Shown here: piece after piece, positions 1 through 8,331 of the stretch
Layout: each line of letters opens with the position of its first letter
Numbering within the stretch: the first letter of the stretch is position 1
Assembly (NCBI GenBank): GCA_039814545.1
Contig: JBCCBB010000022.1
Location: 1-35,496 of the forward strand
DNA length: 35,496 bases
Direction of reading: 5' to 3'
Source: CALBPI01 sp039814545
Lineage (GTDB): Bacteria; Pseudomonadota; Gammaproteobacteria; Steroidobacterales; Woeseiaceae
Translations under genes and position numbers: made by a program
The notes under the pieces: model-generated
Told to the model about the DNA's origin: nothing
Seen by the model: only the letters and a program-made list of their open reading frames with translations
Databases searched by the model: none

Positions 1-129
1 CGCGTTTCGGGGCCCGTGAACGTGCAGCTTGCAGGCGGCACGCTCGTGGTAGACTGGCGCCCGAGCGGCGGGGGCATCGCCATTTCCGGCCCCGCACAGA
101 CCGCATACGAGGGCTACGTGACACTATGA
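1..129 (+). CDS. dapF: Diaminopimelate epimerase, C-terminal end (partial)
   Basis: Only the last 42 codons are in the window; the frame is open from base 1 to a TGA at 127-129. The translated tail reads VNVQLAGGTLVVDW...GPAQTAYEGYV, which matches the C-terminal strands of DapF, the cytosolic enzyme that interconverts LL- and meso-diaminopimelate for lysine and peptidoglycan synthesis. The stop overlaps the next start (ATGA at 126-129), so the following DUF484 gene is probably translationally coupled. The order dapF–DUF484–xerC is standard in gammaproteobacteria and supports the call. The catalytic cysteines lie outside the window and cannot be checked. Confidence 0.85.
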   Translation, partial: RVSGPVNVQLAGGTLVVDWRPSGGGIAISGPAQTAYEGYVTL

Positions 130-836
130 CCACCGGCGCCAAACCGCGTGCAAGCGCCCCCGCAGCCGTGCTCGATGACGAGGCGGTTGCGAACTACCTG
201 AAACAGAATCCCGAGTTCTTCGAGCGCAACCCGCGTTTGCTGCAGGCGCTGGCCCTGCCGCACGAGTCGGGGGGCACCGTGTCGCTCGTCGAACGCCAGG
301 TGGCGACGCTGCGCAACAACGACCGCACGATGAAGCGCAAGCTCAATGAGCTCGTGGGCCTGGCGCGGCGCAACGACGCTCTGGCCAGCCGTATCCACGC
401 CCTGGCGCTTGCGATGCTTGAGGCCGGCTCGCTGGCAGACACGCTGGCATCGATTGAGGAACGCCTGCGGCGCAGTTTCTCCGCTGATGAGGCCGTGCTG
501 GTCCTGTTCGGCGACCCTGCGGACTACGCCACACTGCCGCGCTCGCGCTTCCTGCGCGTGGCGCCCCGCGACGACGAGACGCTGGCGCCTTTCACGACCT
601 TCCTTGAGCGCGGCAACCCGCGTTGCGGCCAGGTTCGTGATACGCAACGCGAGTTCCTGTTCGGCGCCTCGGCTGAAGAAATAGGCTCGGTGGCGCTGCT
701 GCCACTGGGCGCCGAGGCCGACATGGGCTTCCTCGCAATCGGCAGCCACAACGCCGAGCATTTCCACCCGGCCATGAGCGTCGACTTCCTGCAGCGCATC
801 GGGCAGATCTTAAGCGTCGCGCTGGCGCGGTTCTGA
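126..836 (+). CDS. DUF484 family protein (GAF-like)
   Basis: This 236-residue protein carries the DUF484 signature near residues 17-60: VANYLKQNPEFFERNP, then LPHESGGTVSLVERQ. The remainder (about 90-236) is a GAF-like alpha/beta region ending in a helix with DFLQRIGQILSVALARF. The molecular function of the family is not established. It is nearly always encoded between dapF and xerC in gammaproteobacteria, as here. The ATG overlaps the dapF stop by four bases, which fixes the start and implies translational coupling. It has no signal peptide or membrane segment and is presumably cytosolic. Length is normal for the family. Confidence 0.9.
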   Translation: MTTGAKPRASAPAAVLDDEAVANYLKQNPEFFERNPRLLQALALPHESGGTVSLVERQVATLRNNDRTMKRKLNELVGLARRNDALASRIHALALAMLEAGSLADTLASIEERLRRSFSADEAVLVLFGDPADYATLPRSRFLRVAPRDDETLAPFTTFLERGNPRCGQVRDTQREFLFGASAEEIGSVALLPLGAEADMGFLAIGSHNAEHFHPAMSVDFLQRIGQILSVALARF

Positions 837-859
837 CGACGGGCAACGCGCAGCACGCC

Positions 860-1762
860 GTGGCGCCCGAGAGAGACCCGCTCGTCGCCCGCTTCCTGGG
901 CCACCTCGGCAACGAGCGGCGCCTCTCCAAGCACACGCAGCGCGCCTATGAGCGCGACCTGACGCAGTTCCGGGACTGGGCGCGGGATGCCGGCATCGCC
1001 GACTGGCGCAGCGTCGAGCCCGCGCAGGTCAAGGCATTTGCTGCCGCCCGGTTTCGACGGGGCATATCGCCGCGCAGCATTTCCCGCGCGCTGTCGGCGC
1101 TGCGGGCCTTCTACCGCTACCTGATGCGCGAGCGCGAGGTTACGCGCAACCCGGCGGACGGCGTCACGGCGCCACGCGCGACGAAACGGCTGCCGGGCAC
1201 ACTCGACAGCGACACGATGGCGCGGCTGCTCGACATCCGCGGCGACGAACCGCTCACGCGCCGCGACCGCGCCATGCTTGAGTTGCTCTACAGCTCGGGG
1301 CTGCGGCTCTCAGAAATCGTGGGACTGAACCTCGGCGACATCGACCTCTCGGACCGCACCGTGCGCGTCATGGGTAAGGGCAGCAAGCAACGCATCGTGC
1401 CCGTGGGGCGCAAGGCTATCGCGGCCATGCGTGACTGGCTGGCCGCGCGCGGCAACCTGGCCGGCGACACTCAGGCCGTATTCGTGGCGCAGCACGGCCG
1501 ACGCATTGGCGCGCGCAGCGTGCAGCGTCGCGTGGCGCATTGGGCACGCCAACAGGGCATCGACGCCCGCGTGCACCCGCACCTGTTCCGCCACTCCTGC
1601 GCCACCCATGTACTCGAGTCGAGCCGCGACCTCCGTGGCGTGCAGGAGCTGCTGGGGCACGCCGACATCGCCACGACCCAGATCTACACCCACCTTGATT
1701 TCCAGCACCTGGCACAGATATACGACGAAGCGCATCCCCGCGCGAAACGGCGCCGCGACTAG
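860..1762 (+). CDS. xerC: Tyrosine recombinase XerC
   Basis: XerC works with XerD at the dif site to resolve chromosome dimers. The protein is 300 residues, the usual size. The N-terminal SAM-like DNA-binding domain covers about residues 7-92 and the catalytic domain about 110-295. All catalytic residues are visible: Arg149 in GLRLSEI, Lys173 in MGKGSKQR, His241 and Arg244 in HPHLFRH, His267 in LLGHADI and the nucleophile Tyr276 in IYTHLD. The GTG start is the only canonical start in the open frame after the DUF484 stop; no good Shine-Dalgarno precedes it. XerC rather than XerD is chosen from its position after dapF–DUF484. Confidence 0.95.
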   Translation: MAPERDPLVARFLGHLGNERRLSKHTQRAYERDLTQFRDWARDAGIADWRSVEPAQVKAFAAARFRRGISPRSISRALSALRAFYRYLMREREVTRNPADGVTAPRATKRLPGTLDSDTMARLLDIRGDEPLTRRDRAMLELLYSSGLRLSEIVGLNLGDIDLSDRTVRVMGKGSKQRIVPVGRKAIAAMRDWLAARGNLAGDTQAVFVAQHGRRIGARSVQRRVAHWARQQGIDARVHPHLFRHSCATHVLESSRDLRGVQELLGHADIATTQIYTHLDFQHLAQIYDEAHPRAKRRRD

Positions 1763-1796
1763 GCGGCGGCCGTCCACGACGGGCCAGGATTTCAGC

Positions 1797-2333
1797 ATGC
1801 AGCAATTTGACGGGACGACAATCGTCGCCGTGCGCCGCAGCGGCAATGTCGCCGTAGCCGGTGACGGCCAGGTCAGCCTGGGCAACACGATCATGAAGGG
1901 CAACGCCCGCAAGGTGCGGCGCCTGTACAAAGACCGCGTCATCGCCGGTTTCGCTGGCGGCACGGCCGACGCCTTCACGCTATTCGAGCGTTTCGAGCAG
2001 AAGATGGAGCAGTACGGCAACTTAACGCGCGCGGCCATCGAGCTTGCCAAGGACTGGCGCACGGAACGCAGCCTGCGCCGCCTCGAGGCCTTGCTCATCA
2101 TTGCCGACGCCTCGACCACGCTCGTCGTGTCGGGCAACGGCGATGTCATCGAGCCCGAGGATGAAGTGATCGCCATCGGCTCAGGCGGCTCGTTCGCGCT
2201 GGCTGCCGCGCGCGGGATGCTCGCCGCGGGCGACCTCGAGGCCGCCGATATCGCCGAGCGCGCGCTGCGCATCGCCGCCGATATCTGCGTCTACACCAAC
2301 GACAACATCACGCTCGAGCGCATCGACGCCTGA
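1797..2333 (+). CDS. hslV: ATP-dependent protease peptidase subunit HslV
   Basis: HslV is the proteolytic subunit of the HslVU (ClpYQ) heat-shock protease, a threonine peptidase that forms a double hexamer capped by HslU. The product is 178 residues. The conserved start of the mature enzyme, TTIVAVRR, begins at Thr7 rather than Thr2, so a six-residue propeptide (MQQFDG) must be removed to expose the catalytic threonine; such propeptides are known in Neisseria-type and Bacillus HslV. Other conserved blocks are AGDGQVSLGNT, MKGNARKVRRL, VIAGFAGGTADAF and IAIGSGGSFA. An AGGA ribosome site lies 7 bases before the ATG. hslU follows after 38 bases. Confidence 0.97.
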   Translation: MQQFDGTTIVAVRRSGNVAVAGDGQVSLGNTIMKGNARKVRRLYKDRVIAGFAGGTADAFTLFERFEQKMEQYGNLTRAAIELAKDWRTERSLRRLEALLIIADASTTLVVSGNGDVIEPEDEVIAIGSGGSFALAAARGMLAAGDLEAADIAERALRIAADICVYTNDNITLERIDA

Positions 2334-2371
2334 CCGCGTCGTGCTCGGGCGTTCGCAACGGATCCCCCATC

Positions 2372-3691
2372 ATGTCCATGACCCCCCGCGAAATCGTCCA
2401 GGAACTGGACAAGCACATCGTCGGCCAGACGGCCGCCAAGCGTGCTGTGGCCATCGCACTGCGAAACCGCTGGCGCCGCCAGCAGGTCGACGACGCGCTG
2501 CGCCCCGAGATCACCCCCAAGAACATCCTGATGATCGGCCCGACGGGTGTCGGCAAGACCGAGATCGCCCGACGGCTGGCGAAGCTCGCTAACGCGCCTT
2601 TCATTAAGGTCGAGGCCACGAAATTCACGGAAGTGGGCTACGTGGGTCGCGAAGTCGACTCGATCATCCGCGACCTTGTGGAAACCTCAGTCAAGCTCAC
2701 GCGCGAGCGCGAGATGGCCAAGGTCAGCCACCGGGCCGAAGACGCGGCCGAGGAGCGCGTTCTCGACGCGCTGCTGCCCGCGCCTATCGCTGGCCAGCCC
2801 GATGACCGCGCGTCGGACACCCGTCAGATCCTTCGGAAACGCCTGCGCGAGGGCGACCTCGACGAGCGTGAGATCGAAATTGAGCTCGACGCCACAGCGC
2901 TCGGTGTGGAAATCATGGCGCCGCCAGGCATGGAGGAGATGACGAGTCAGCTGCAGAGCCTGTTCCAGAACGTGGGGCAGGGCCGACGCAAGACCCGCAA
3001 GGTGCCCATCGCCGAAGCGCTCAAGCTACTGACCGAAGAGGAAGCGGCCAAGATGCTCGACGAGGACGTGCTCAAGCAACAAGCCGTTGAGGCGGCCGAG
3101 CAGAACGGCATCGTGTTCCTCGATGAGATCGACAAGATCGCGCGCCGTGCCGACGTGGGTGGCGGTGCCGATGTCAGCCGCGAGGGCGTGCAGCGCGACC
3201 TGCTGCCCCTCGTCGAAGGCAGCACGGTCACGACCAAGTACGGCATCGTGAAGACCGACCACATCCTGTTCATCGGCTCGGGCGCGTTCAGCGTGGCCAA
3301 GCCCTCGGACCTGATTCCCGAGTTGCAGGGCCGACTGCCCATTCGAGTCGAGCTCGACTCGCTCAAGACCGAAGACTTCGTGCGCATCCTGACGGAGCCC
3401 GACGCCTCGCTGACCAAGCAGTACGCCGCGCTCATGGCGACCGAGGGCGTGACGCTCGAGTTCGTCGACTCCGGCGTGCAGCGCCTCGCCGAGATCGCCT
3501 ACCGCGTCAACGAGCAAACCGAGAACATCGGCGCCCGGCGGCTGCACACGGTTATGGAGCGTCTGCTCGACACGATCTCGTTCGAGGCGGCCGACCACAG
3601 TGGTCAGAGCTATCAGATCAACGCGGGCTACGTTGACGAGCACCTGGGCGCGCTCGTCGAAGACGAAGACCTGAGCCGCTACATCCTCTGA
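2372..3691 (+). CDS. hslU: ATP-dependent protease ATPase subunit HslU
   Basis: HslU is the AAA+ unfoldase that feeds substrates to HslV. At 439 residues it is close to the E. coli length. Visible parts are the Walker A GPTGVGKT (56-63), the pore loop GYVG (89-92), the inserted I-domain (about 110-230, charged and variable), Walker B IVFLDEID (247-254), the GRLPIR arginine region near 320 and sensor-2 GARR (387-390). The C-terminus DLSRYIL is the tail that docks into HslV and activates it, so the protein looks complete. Two ATGs (2372 and 2378) are possible; MTPREIVQ from 2378 resembles the commonest family start. Confidence 0.97.
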   Translation: MSMTPREIVQELDKHIVGQTAAKRAVAIALRNRWRRQQVDDALRPEITPKNILMIGPTGVGKTEIARRLAKLANAPFIKVEATKFTEVGYVGREVDSIIRDLVETSVKLTREREMAKVSHRAEDAAEERVLDALLPAPIAGQPDDRASDTRQILRKRLREGDLDEREIEIELDATALGVEIMAPPGMEEMTSQLQSLFQNVGQGRRKTRKVPIAEALKLLTEEEAAKMLDEDVLKQQAVEAAEQNGIVFLDEIDKIARRADVGGGADVSREGVQRDLLPLVEGSTVTTKYGIVKTDHILFIGSGAFSVAKPSDLIPELQGRLPIRVELDSLKTEDFVRILTEPDASLTKQYAALMATEGVTLEFVDSGVQRLAEIAYRVNEQTENIGARRLHTVMERLLDTISFEAADHSGQSYQINAGYVDEHLGALVEDEDLSRYIL

Positions 3692-3695
3692 GCCT

Positions 3696-4076
3696 GTGAA
3701 CGACGCTGCACCGCCGACTGGGATTACGCTGCGGCGCCAGTCGCGCTGCCTGGAGCTAACCTGGGGCGACGGCCGCAACGACAGTCTGTCGTTCGAGTTT
3801 CTGCGCGTGCACTCGCCCTCAGCCGAAGTCCAGGGGCACAGCCCGGACCAGGTGCAGCTGCAATACGGCAAGCGGGACGTGCGTATCACGCGCATCGACC
3901 CCGTGGGGCAGTACGCGCTCAAACTCGTGTTCAGCGACGGCCATGATTCAGGTTTGTTCAGCTGGCGCTACCTGCGCGAGCTCGGCGAAACGCAGGAAGC
4001 CCGCTGGCAGGCCTACCTTGCCGCGCTACAGGCCGCTGGCCACAGCCGCGAGCCTGAGACCGGCACAGACCACTAG
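3696..4076 (+). CDS. DUF971 (GBBH-like N-terminal domain) protein
   Basis: This 126-residue protein matches the DUF971 family, which has the fold of the N-terminal domain of gamma-butyrobetaine hydroxylase. Recognisable elements are LELTWGDG near residue 20, LRVHSPSAEVQGH, and the tail block YALKLVFSDGHDSGLFSWRYLRELG (residues about 75-98). The biochemical role is unknown; cysteine or histidine metal ligands are not conspicuous. The GTG start is 4 bases after the hslU stop, so the gene probably belongs to the hslVU transcript, a placement common in gammaproteobacteria. A promoter for ubiE follows the gene. Confidence 0.88.
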   Translation: MNDAAPPTGITLRRQSRCLELTWGDGRNDSLSFEFLRVHSPSAEVQGHSPDQVQLQYGKRDVRITRIDPVGQYALKLVFSDGHDSGLFSWRYLRELGETQEARWQAYLAALQAAGHSREPETGTDH

Positions 4077-4089
4077 CCGCGCCGCGGCT

Positions 4090-4098
4090 TGCTACAAT
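4090..4098 (+). promoter_or_regulatory. Extended -10 promoter element upstream of ubiE
   Basis: TGCTACAAT reads as an extended -10 (TG-N-TACAAT, five of six bases of TATAAT). It lies in the 52-base gap after the DUF971 stop, and its 3' end is 30 bases before the ubiE ATG. No convincing -35 is seen, as expected for an extended -10 promoter. This suggests that the ubiquinone genes can be transcribed separately from the hslVU block. Confidence 0.5.
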
Positions 4099-4128
4099 TC
4101 CCCTTCCTGAAGGCCCGCGGTTACCCCC

Positions 4129-4881
4129 ATGAGCGGAAACGCCGACGACACCACCCACTTCGGCTACGAAACGGTCGACATCGAGGACAAGGCATCACGC
4201 GTACGCGGGGTGTTTGACTCGGTCGCGGGCAACTACGACCTCATGAACGACCTCATGTCGGCCGGCATCCACCGCATTTGGAAGCGCCACACCGTGGCGG
4301 CGGCGTCGGTTCGACCGGGCATGCATGTTCTTGACCTAGCCGGGGGCACGGGTGACCTCGCCATGGCCTTTGCGGAGAAAGTCTGCGAGTCCGGCTACGT
4401 CGTACTCGCAGACATCAACGCGGCCATGCTCGAACAGGGCCGCGACCGGCTGCTCGATGCCGGCATCAGCGGCAACGTCGATATCACGCAATGCGACGCC
4501 GAGGCGCTGCCCTTCGCCGACAACAGCTTTGACCTCGTCACCATCGCCTTCGGCCTGCGCAACGTCACGCGCAAGGAACAGGGCCTGGCCGAGATGTACC
4601 GCGTGCTGCGCCCGGGCGGGCGCCTGTTCGTGCTCGAGTTCTCGAAGCCCGACCCCTTGTTGCGCCCGGCCTACGACCTGTTTTCATTTTCGGTGCTGCC
4701 AACGCTCGGCAAGCTCATCGCCAACGACGCCGACAGCTACCGCTACCTGGCCGAGTCGATCCGCATGCACCCCGACCAGGACACGCTCAAGAGCATGTTC
4801 GAAGCCGCAGGCTTCGAGCGCTGCCGCTACGAGAACCTGACAGGCGGCATCGCGGCGCTGCACATCGGCTCCAAACTTTAG
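4129..4881 (+). CDS. ubiE: Ubiquinone/menaquinone methyltransferase UbiE
   Basis: UbiE is the SAM-dependent C-methyltransferase of ubiquinone (and menaquinone) synthesis. The 250-residue protein has the family signature YDLMNDLMSAGIHRIWK near 36-52, SAM motif I VLDLAGGTGD (67-76), the block FDLVTIAFGLRNVT (134-147) and YRVLRPGGRLFVLEFSKP (157-174). The C-terminus YENLTGGIAALHIGSKL is typical. It heads a ubiE–ubiJ–ubiB set with 9- and 1-base gaps, so an operon is likely, driven at least partly by the extended -10 upstream. Nothing is unusual in length or motifs. Confidence 0.97.
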   Translation: MSGNADDTTHFGYETVDIEDKASRVRGVFDSVAGNYDLMNDLMSAGIHRIWKRHTVAAASVRPGMHVLDLAGGTGDLAMAFAEKVCESGYVVLADINAAMLEQGRDRLLDAGISGNVDITQCDAEALPFADNSFDLVTIAFGLRNVTRKEQGLAEMYRVLRPGGRLFVLEFSKPDPLLRPAYDLFSFSVLPTLGKLIANDADSYRYLAESIRMHPDQDTLKSMFEAAGFERCRYENLTGGIAALHIGSKL

Positions 4882-4890
4882 GCGCACCAC

Positions 4891-5517
4891 ATGTTCGACC
4901 TCGGCCCACTGTTCACCCCGCTCACGCATCTCATCAACAAGCGTATTGCCGAGCAAACACCCGCACGCGAGCTCGCTGAGTCGCTCGAGGGCCAGTGCAT
5001 GGCCGTGCGGGTGCGTGACACGGGACTTGCCGTGTACCTGCAGGTCGAAAACGCCAAGCTGCGGCTGCGCACGCGCTACAGCGAGGAACCCGAGGTCGTG
5101 CTTTCGGGCAGCCCCATCTCGCTGGCCGAGCTCGCGGGCAAGGACCCGGCCGCGCCAATCCGCGACGGTCGTGTGCGCATGAGCGGTGATGCGGCCGCGG
5201 GGCTCAAGTTTCAGGGTTTGCTTCGCTTTGCCGCGCCCGATCTCGAGGATGAACTGGCCAACGTGGTAGGTGACGTCGCCGCACACCAGGCCACGCGCGT
5301 GGCACGCGGCATCGCTGGTGCGGCGGGCAAGCTCGGTGACCGCGCGTACGCCAGTGTTGGCGACTACCTGACCGAGGGCGCACAGACACTGCCTTCGCGA
5401 GACCAGTTCGACCGCTTCCGCGCCAGCGTGGAAACGCTGCGCGACGATGTGGCGCGTGCGGAGGCGCGCCTGCGTTTGCTGCACGATCACCTGGCGGCAG
5501 AGGACGACGAGGCCTGA
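4891..5517 (+). CDS. ubiJ: Ubiquinone biosynthesis accessory factor UbiJ (SCP2 domain)
   Basis: This 208-residue protein sits between ubiE and ubiB, the position of ubiJ. The N-terminal part (about 10-120) is an SCP2-type lipid-binding domain, with PEVVLSGSPISLAELAG and RVRMSGDAAAGLKFQGLL. The C-terminal part (about 155-208) is helical and probably coiled coil. In E. coli, UbiJ binds ubiquinone intermediates and supports the soluble Ubi complex together with UbiK. Sequence conservation is low in this family, so the call leans on the SCP2 motif and gene order. The TGA is one base before the ubiB ATG. Confidence 0.9.
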   Translation: MFDLGPLFTPLTHLINKRIAEQTPARELAESLEGQCMAVRVRDTGLAVYLQVENAKLRLRTRYSEEPEVVLSGSPISLAELAGKDPAAPIRDGRVRMSGDAAAGLKFQGLLRFAAPDLEDELANVVGDVAAHQATRVARGIAGAAGKLGDRAYASVGDYLTEGAQTLPSRDQFDRFRASVETLRDDVARAEARLRLLHDHLAAEDDEA

Positions 5518-5518
5518 C

Positions 5519-7150
5519 ATGCTGACCTGGTCACGCACCAAACGGCTGATCAGCATCCAGCGGGTGCTCGTTAAGTACAGTCTCGACGACCTCATCAAAA
5601 CCTCGCAGGCGCTGCGACCCCTGCGTTTCGTCTTCATGCTGGGGGGTCGTCGCCTCGACCGCGACGCACCCATCGGCCAACGCATCCGGCTCGCGCTCGA
5701 GGAGCTCGGCCCAATCTTCATCAAGTTCGGCCAGGCCCTGTCGACGCGACGCGACCTGTTGCCCAATGACATCGCCGACGAGCTCGCCAAGCTGCAGGAC
5801 CAGGTGCCGCCATTCGATGGTGCCGTGGCACGCGACATCATCAACCGCGCCTACGGCTTCGACCTGTCGGAGATCTTCGCGGAATTCGAAGAGACGCCCA
5901 TGGCGGCTGCGTCCATCGCGCAGGTGCACCCGGCGAAGCTTAACGACGGCACCGAAGTGGTGGTCAAAGTGTTGCGCCCCGGCATGCGCGAGGTGATCCA
6001 GCGCGACCTCGACGTCATGTACGGCATGGCCGAGCTGACGCAGCGTTACCTGCCCGACGGCGAGCGTCTGCGCCCCGTTGAGGTCGTGGCCGAGTACGAC
6101 AAGACCATCATGGACGAGCTCGATTTGCTCCGCGAAGCGGCCAACGGCTCGCAGCTCCGGCGCAACTTCGAGCACTCAAGCCTGCTCTACGTGCCCGAGG
6201 TCTATTTCGACTACTGCCGCCGCGAGGTGCTCGTCACGGAGCGCATTTTCGGGGTACAGGTCAGCAACATGGATGCCATGCGGGCCGCCGGGACCAACAT
6301 CCGCCGCCTGGCCGAGAACGGCGTCGAAATCTTCTTCACCCAGGTGTTCCGGCATAACTTTTTCCACGCCGACATGCACCCGGGCAACATTTTCGTCGAC
6401 ATCCGCGACCCCGGCTTTCCCGTCTACCAGTCCGTTGACTGGGGAATCATCGGCACGCTGTCCCACGAAGATCAGCGCTACCTGGCCGAGAACTTCTTAG
6501 CCTTTTTCGACCGCGACTACCATCGTGTGGCGCAGCTCCACGTCGATTCGGGCTGGGTGCCGCCCGACACTCGTGTGGACGAGTTTGAATTTGCGGTGCG
6601 CACGGTCTGCGAGCCGATCTTCAACAAGCCGCTGGCAGAGATCAGCTTCGGCACGGTACTCATGCGGCTGTTCGAGACCGCACGCCGGTTTGAGATGGAA
6701 GTCCAACCGCAGCTCGTGTTGCTGCAGAAGACGCTACTCAACATCGAGGGGCTGGGGCGCGACCTCTATCCCGAGCTCGACCTGTTCGAGACCGCACAGC
6801 CGATCCTGCGATCATGGATGGAAGAGCGTCTGGGCGGCAAGGCGGTGATTGACGACCTGCGTACGCAGTGGCCCGACATCCGCGAAGGTCTGCGGGAGCT
6901 GCCCACCGTGCTGCGCCGCGTCGGTGAACAAGCCGCGAACGGCCAGCTTCGGGTTCGTATGGACGCCGGGGAGTTGCGCGCGCTGCGCGAGGACCTGAAG
7001 CGCCAGGATCGGCGCCGCTACGTGGCCACGGCCGGTATGGCCGCAGCGCTCATTGGTGCGGTGCTCGTGTTTGAAGTCGACCCGCAGGGTGCGGGCTGGC
7101 TGACCATGGCGGCCGGCGTGGCCGTCACCCTTTGGGCGCGACCCCGCTAG
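5519..7150 (+). CDS. ubiB: Ubiquinone biosynthesis atypical kinase/ATPase UbiB
   Basis: UbiB is a membrane-bound member of the ABC1/ADCK protein-kinase-like family needed for ubiquinone synthesis. From the ATG at 5519 it has 543 residues, the usual length; the open frame extends further upstream inside ubiJ, but those residues are not family-like. Visible are the KxGQ motif KFGQ (69-72), the alanine-rich loop AAASIAQVH (near 129-137), the nucleotide-binding Lys150 in VVVKVLRPG, HADMHPGN (283-290) and Asp307 in SVDWG, where tryptophan replaces the DFG phenylalanine (cysteine in E. coli). Two hydrophobic helices at the C-terminus (about 500-540) anchor it in the inner membrane. Confidence 0.96.
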   Translation: MLTWSRTKRLISIQRVLVKYSLDDLIKTSQALRPLRFVFMLGGRRLDRDAPIGQRIRLALEELGPIFIKFGQALSTRRDLLPNDIADELAKLQDQVPPFDGAVARDIINRAYGFDLSEIFAEFEETPMAAASIAQVHPAKLNDGTEVVVKVLRPGMREVIQRDLDVMYGMAELTQRYLPDGERLRPVEVVAEYDKTIMDELDLLREAANGSQLRRNFEHSSLLYVPEVYFDYCRREVLVTERIFGVQVSNMDAMRAAGTNIRRLAENGVEIFFTQVFRHNFFHADMHPGNIFVDIRDPGFPVYQSVDWGIIGTLSHEDQRYLAENFLAFFDRDYHRVAQLHVDSGWVPPDTRVDEFEFAVRTVCEPIFNKPLAEISFGTVLMRLFETARRFEMEVQPQLVLLQKTLLNIEGLGRDLYPELDLFETAQPILRSWMEERLGGKAVIDDLRTQWPDIREGLRELPTVLRRVGEQAANGQLRVRMDAGELRALREDLKRQDRRRYVATAGMAAALIGAVLVFEVDPQGAGWLTMAAGVAVTLWARPR

Positions 7151-7156
7151 ACGCGG

Positions 7157-7789
7157 TTAACGCGACGCCTGCATCTGCTCGTAGTCGTTGAGCCGCTCGC
7201 GGCTCGCGCCGAGTTCTTCCGCCAGGTAATCGGCGTGGTCCTCAAGCTCACCCTTGCGCTCGGCAAGACGTCGCGTCTCGGAGAGGATGTGCAGCCGCTC
7301 TTCGGGCGTCAGGCCATCACCGATCATGCGCAGCGTTTCGTGCTCCATGGCTTCTTCGAGGTCGTCGATTTCGCGCTCGGTCTGGGCAAGCTCAGAGGCA
7401 ATCTGGTTGACGTCGCGACGTAGCGTGTAGAGCGTGCGCCCGTCTTCGTAGGCGGCCAGGAAGGCGGGCTCCACCGTTGACGGGCAAACGCCCGCATAGC
7501 TGCCGCCACGTTCACCCAGCGTGTAGCCATTCTGCGGCCGGCAGAACGTCTGCAGACCTTCAACTCGGCCCGCCTGGTAAGCGTCGAGGTCGGGAGTGAC
7601 ACCAGCTTTGGCGCAGGCTTTTCGGTAGGTACCGATCGCGGAACCGCTGCGACCGAGCAGGCCGTCTTCGTAGCCGACCGTGCGCCAGTCGGACATCTGG
7701 CACTCTTCTTCGCTCATGGCGGCACAACCCCCCATCAGGGCCAGCGCCGGCACGATGAGCATCGCAAGTAACAGTGTCTTCAGTTTCAT
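7157..7789 (-). CDS. DUF2799 lipoprotein
   Basis: A 210-residue protein with a lipoprotein signal: basic MKLK, a hydrophobic stretch, then LMGGC with the lipid-acceptor cysteine at 22. The mature part contains the DUF2799 pattern: DWRTVGYEDGLLG, CAKAGVTPDLDAYQAGRVEGLQTFC and a paired cysteine region, followed by a charged coiled coil (about residues 125-205). The function is unknown; an envelope location follows from the signal. It converges on ubiB with only 6 bases between the stops and no terminator hairpin between them. No aspartate is seen directly after the lipid cysteine (Ala-Ala follow), so outer-membrane sorting is the likely default. Confidence 0.85.
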   Translation of the reverse strand: MKLKTLLLAMLIVPALALMGGCAAMSEEECQMSDWRTVGYEDGLLGRSGSAIGTYRKACAKAGVTPDLDAYQAGRVEGLQTFCRPQNGYTLGERGGSYAGVCPSTVEPAFLAAYEDGRTLYTLRRDVNQIASELAQTEREIDDLEEAMEHETLRMIGDGLTPEERLHILSETRRLAERKGELEDHADYLAEELGASRERLNDYEQMQASR

Positions 7790-7884
7790 GACCGCGGTCC
7801 TCCCTCAATGGCTACCGACGATACGCGCCGGCGCCTGAACTTCAGGTGAACGCGGTCACAGATTGCAGGGGCAGGAGCGCGCTG

Positions 7885-8211
7885 TTATGTCGAATCGGGG
7901 CTAAACCAGAATTCGATCTCGTCGGTGGCTGCGTCAAAGCGTGCCGCATGCGGCTCGTTGGGCTGGATTTCGTACCAGTCGCCGGGGCCGTAGCGCTCTT
8001 CGCGGCCGCCCCGCGTGAGCACAAGCTCGCCGCGCGTGATGACACCCACGTTGTGCGTGTCATGGTCGTGCTCTGTGATGTCGGTACCCGCGGGATAACT
8101 CGCAAAGAGCACCTCGCAACCGGAAGCCTCGAGGCGATGGGCATCAAACGGACCTTCGAACGCGGGCAAGGCGCGAAGCAGCGCCGGGAATCCTGTGGTG
8201 TTCTGGCTCAT
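7885..8211 (-). CDS. Small cupin-domain protein
   Basis: A 108-residue single-domain cupin. Motif 1 is GTDITEHDHDTHN, giving a His-x-His metal pair with a third histidine close by; the usual glutamate is not in its place. Motif 2 is GPGDWYEIQPNEPH. Such proteins bind a metal in a small beta-barrel; this segment resembles the sensor cupin of AraC-type regulators, but no helix-turn-helix is attached. The open frame runs well upstream, but ATG at 8211 is preferred because AGGGGG lies about 7 bases before it and cupin similarity starts just after. It is divergent from the APC permease gene with a 120-base gap that may hold both promoters. Substrate unknown. Confidence 0.8.
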   Translation of the reverse strand: MSQNTTGFPALLRALPAFEGPFDAHRLEASGCEVLFASYPAGTDITEHDHDTHNVGVITRGELVLTRGGREERYGPGDWYEIQPNEPHAARFDAATDEIEFWFSPDST

Positions 8212-8331
8212 GTCGCGACCCCCTGTGACGCCCGGGCGGGCATGCTTGCGCTTGTGGCATATTAACGTGCTGATCCTATTTATTGATCTTGCCCGCTGTT
8301 TGCCCCGCCTGTTCCTGGAGACCAACGCGAT

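Noticed and set aside
1694..1721. Sigma-32-like heat-shock promoter (CTTGAT ... ACAGATAT) before hslV
   Set aside because: It lies inside xerC over codons conserved in all XerC proteins (HLDFQHLAQIYD), and the -10 matches only about half the consensus, so coincidence is likely.
3026..3922. Long open frame antisense to hslU (about 298 codons)
   Set aside because: High-GC genes often leave long antisense frames; this one has no recognisable domain and lies over strongly conserved HslU codons.
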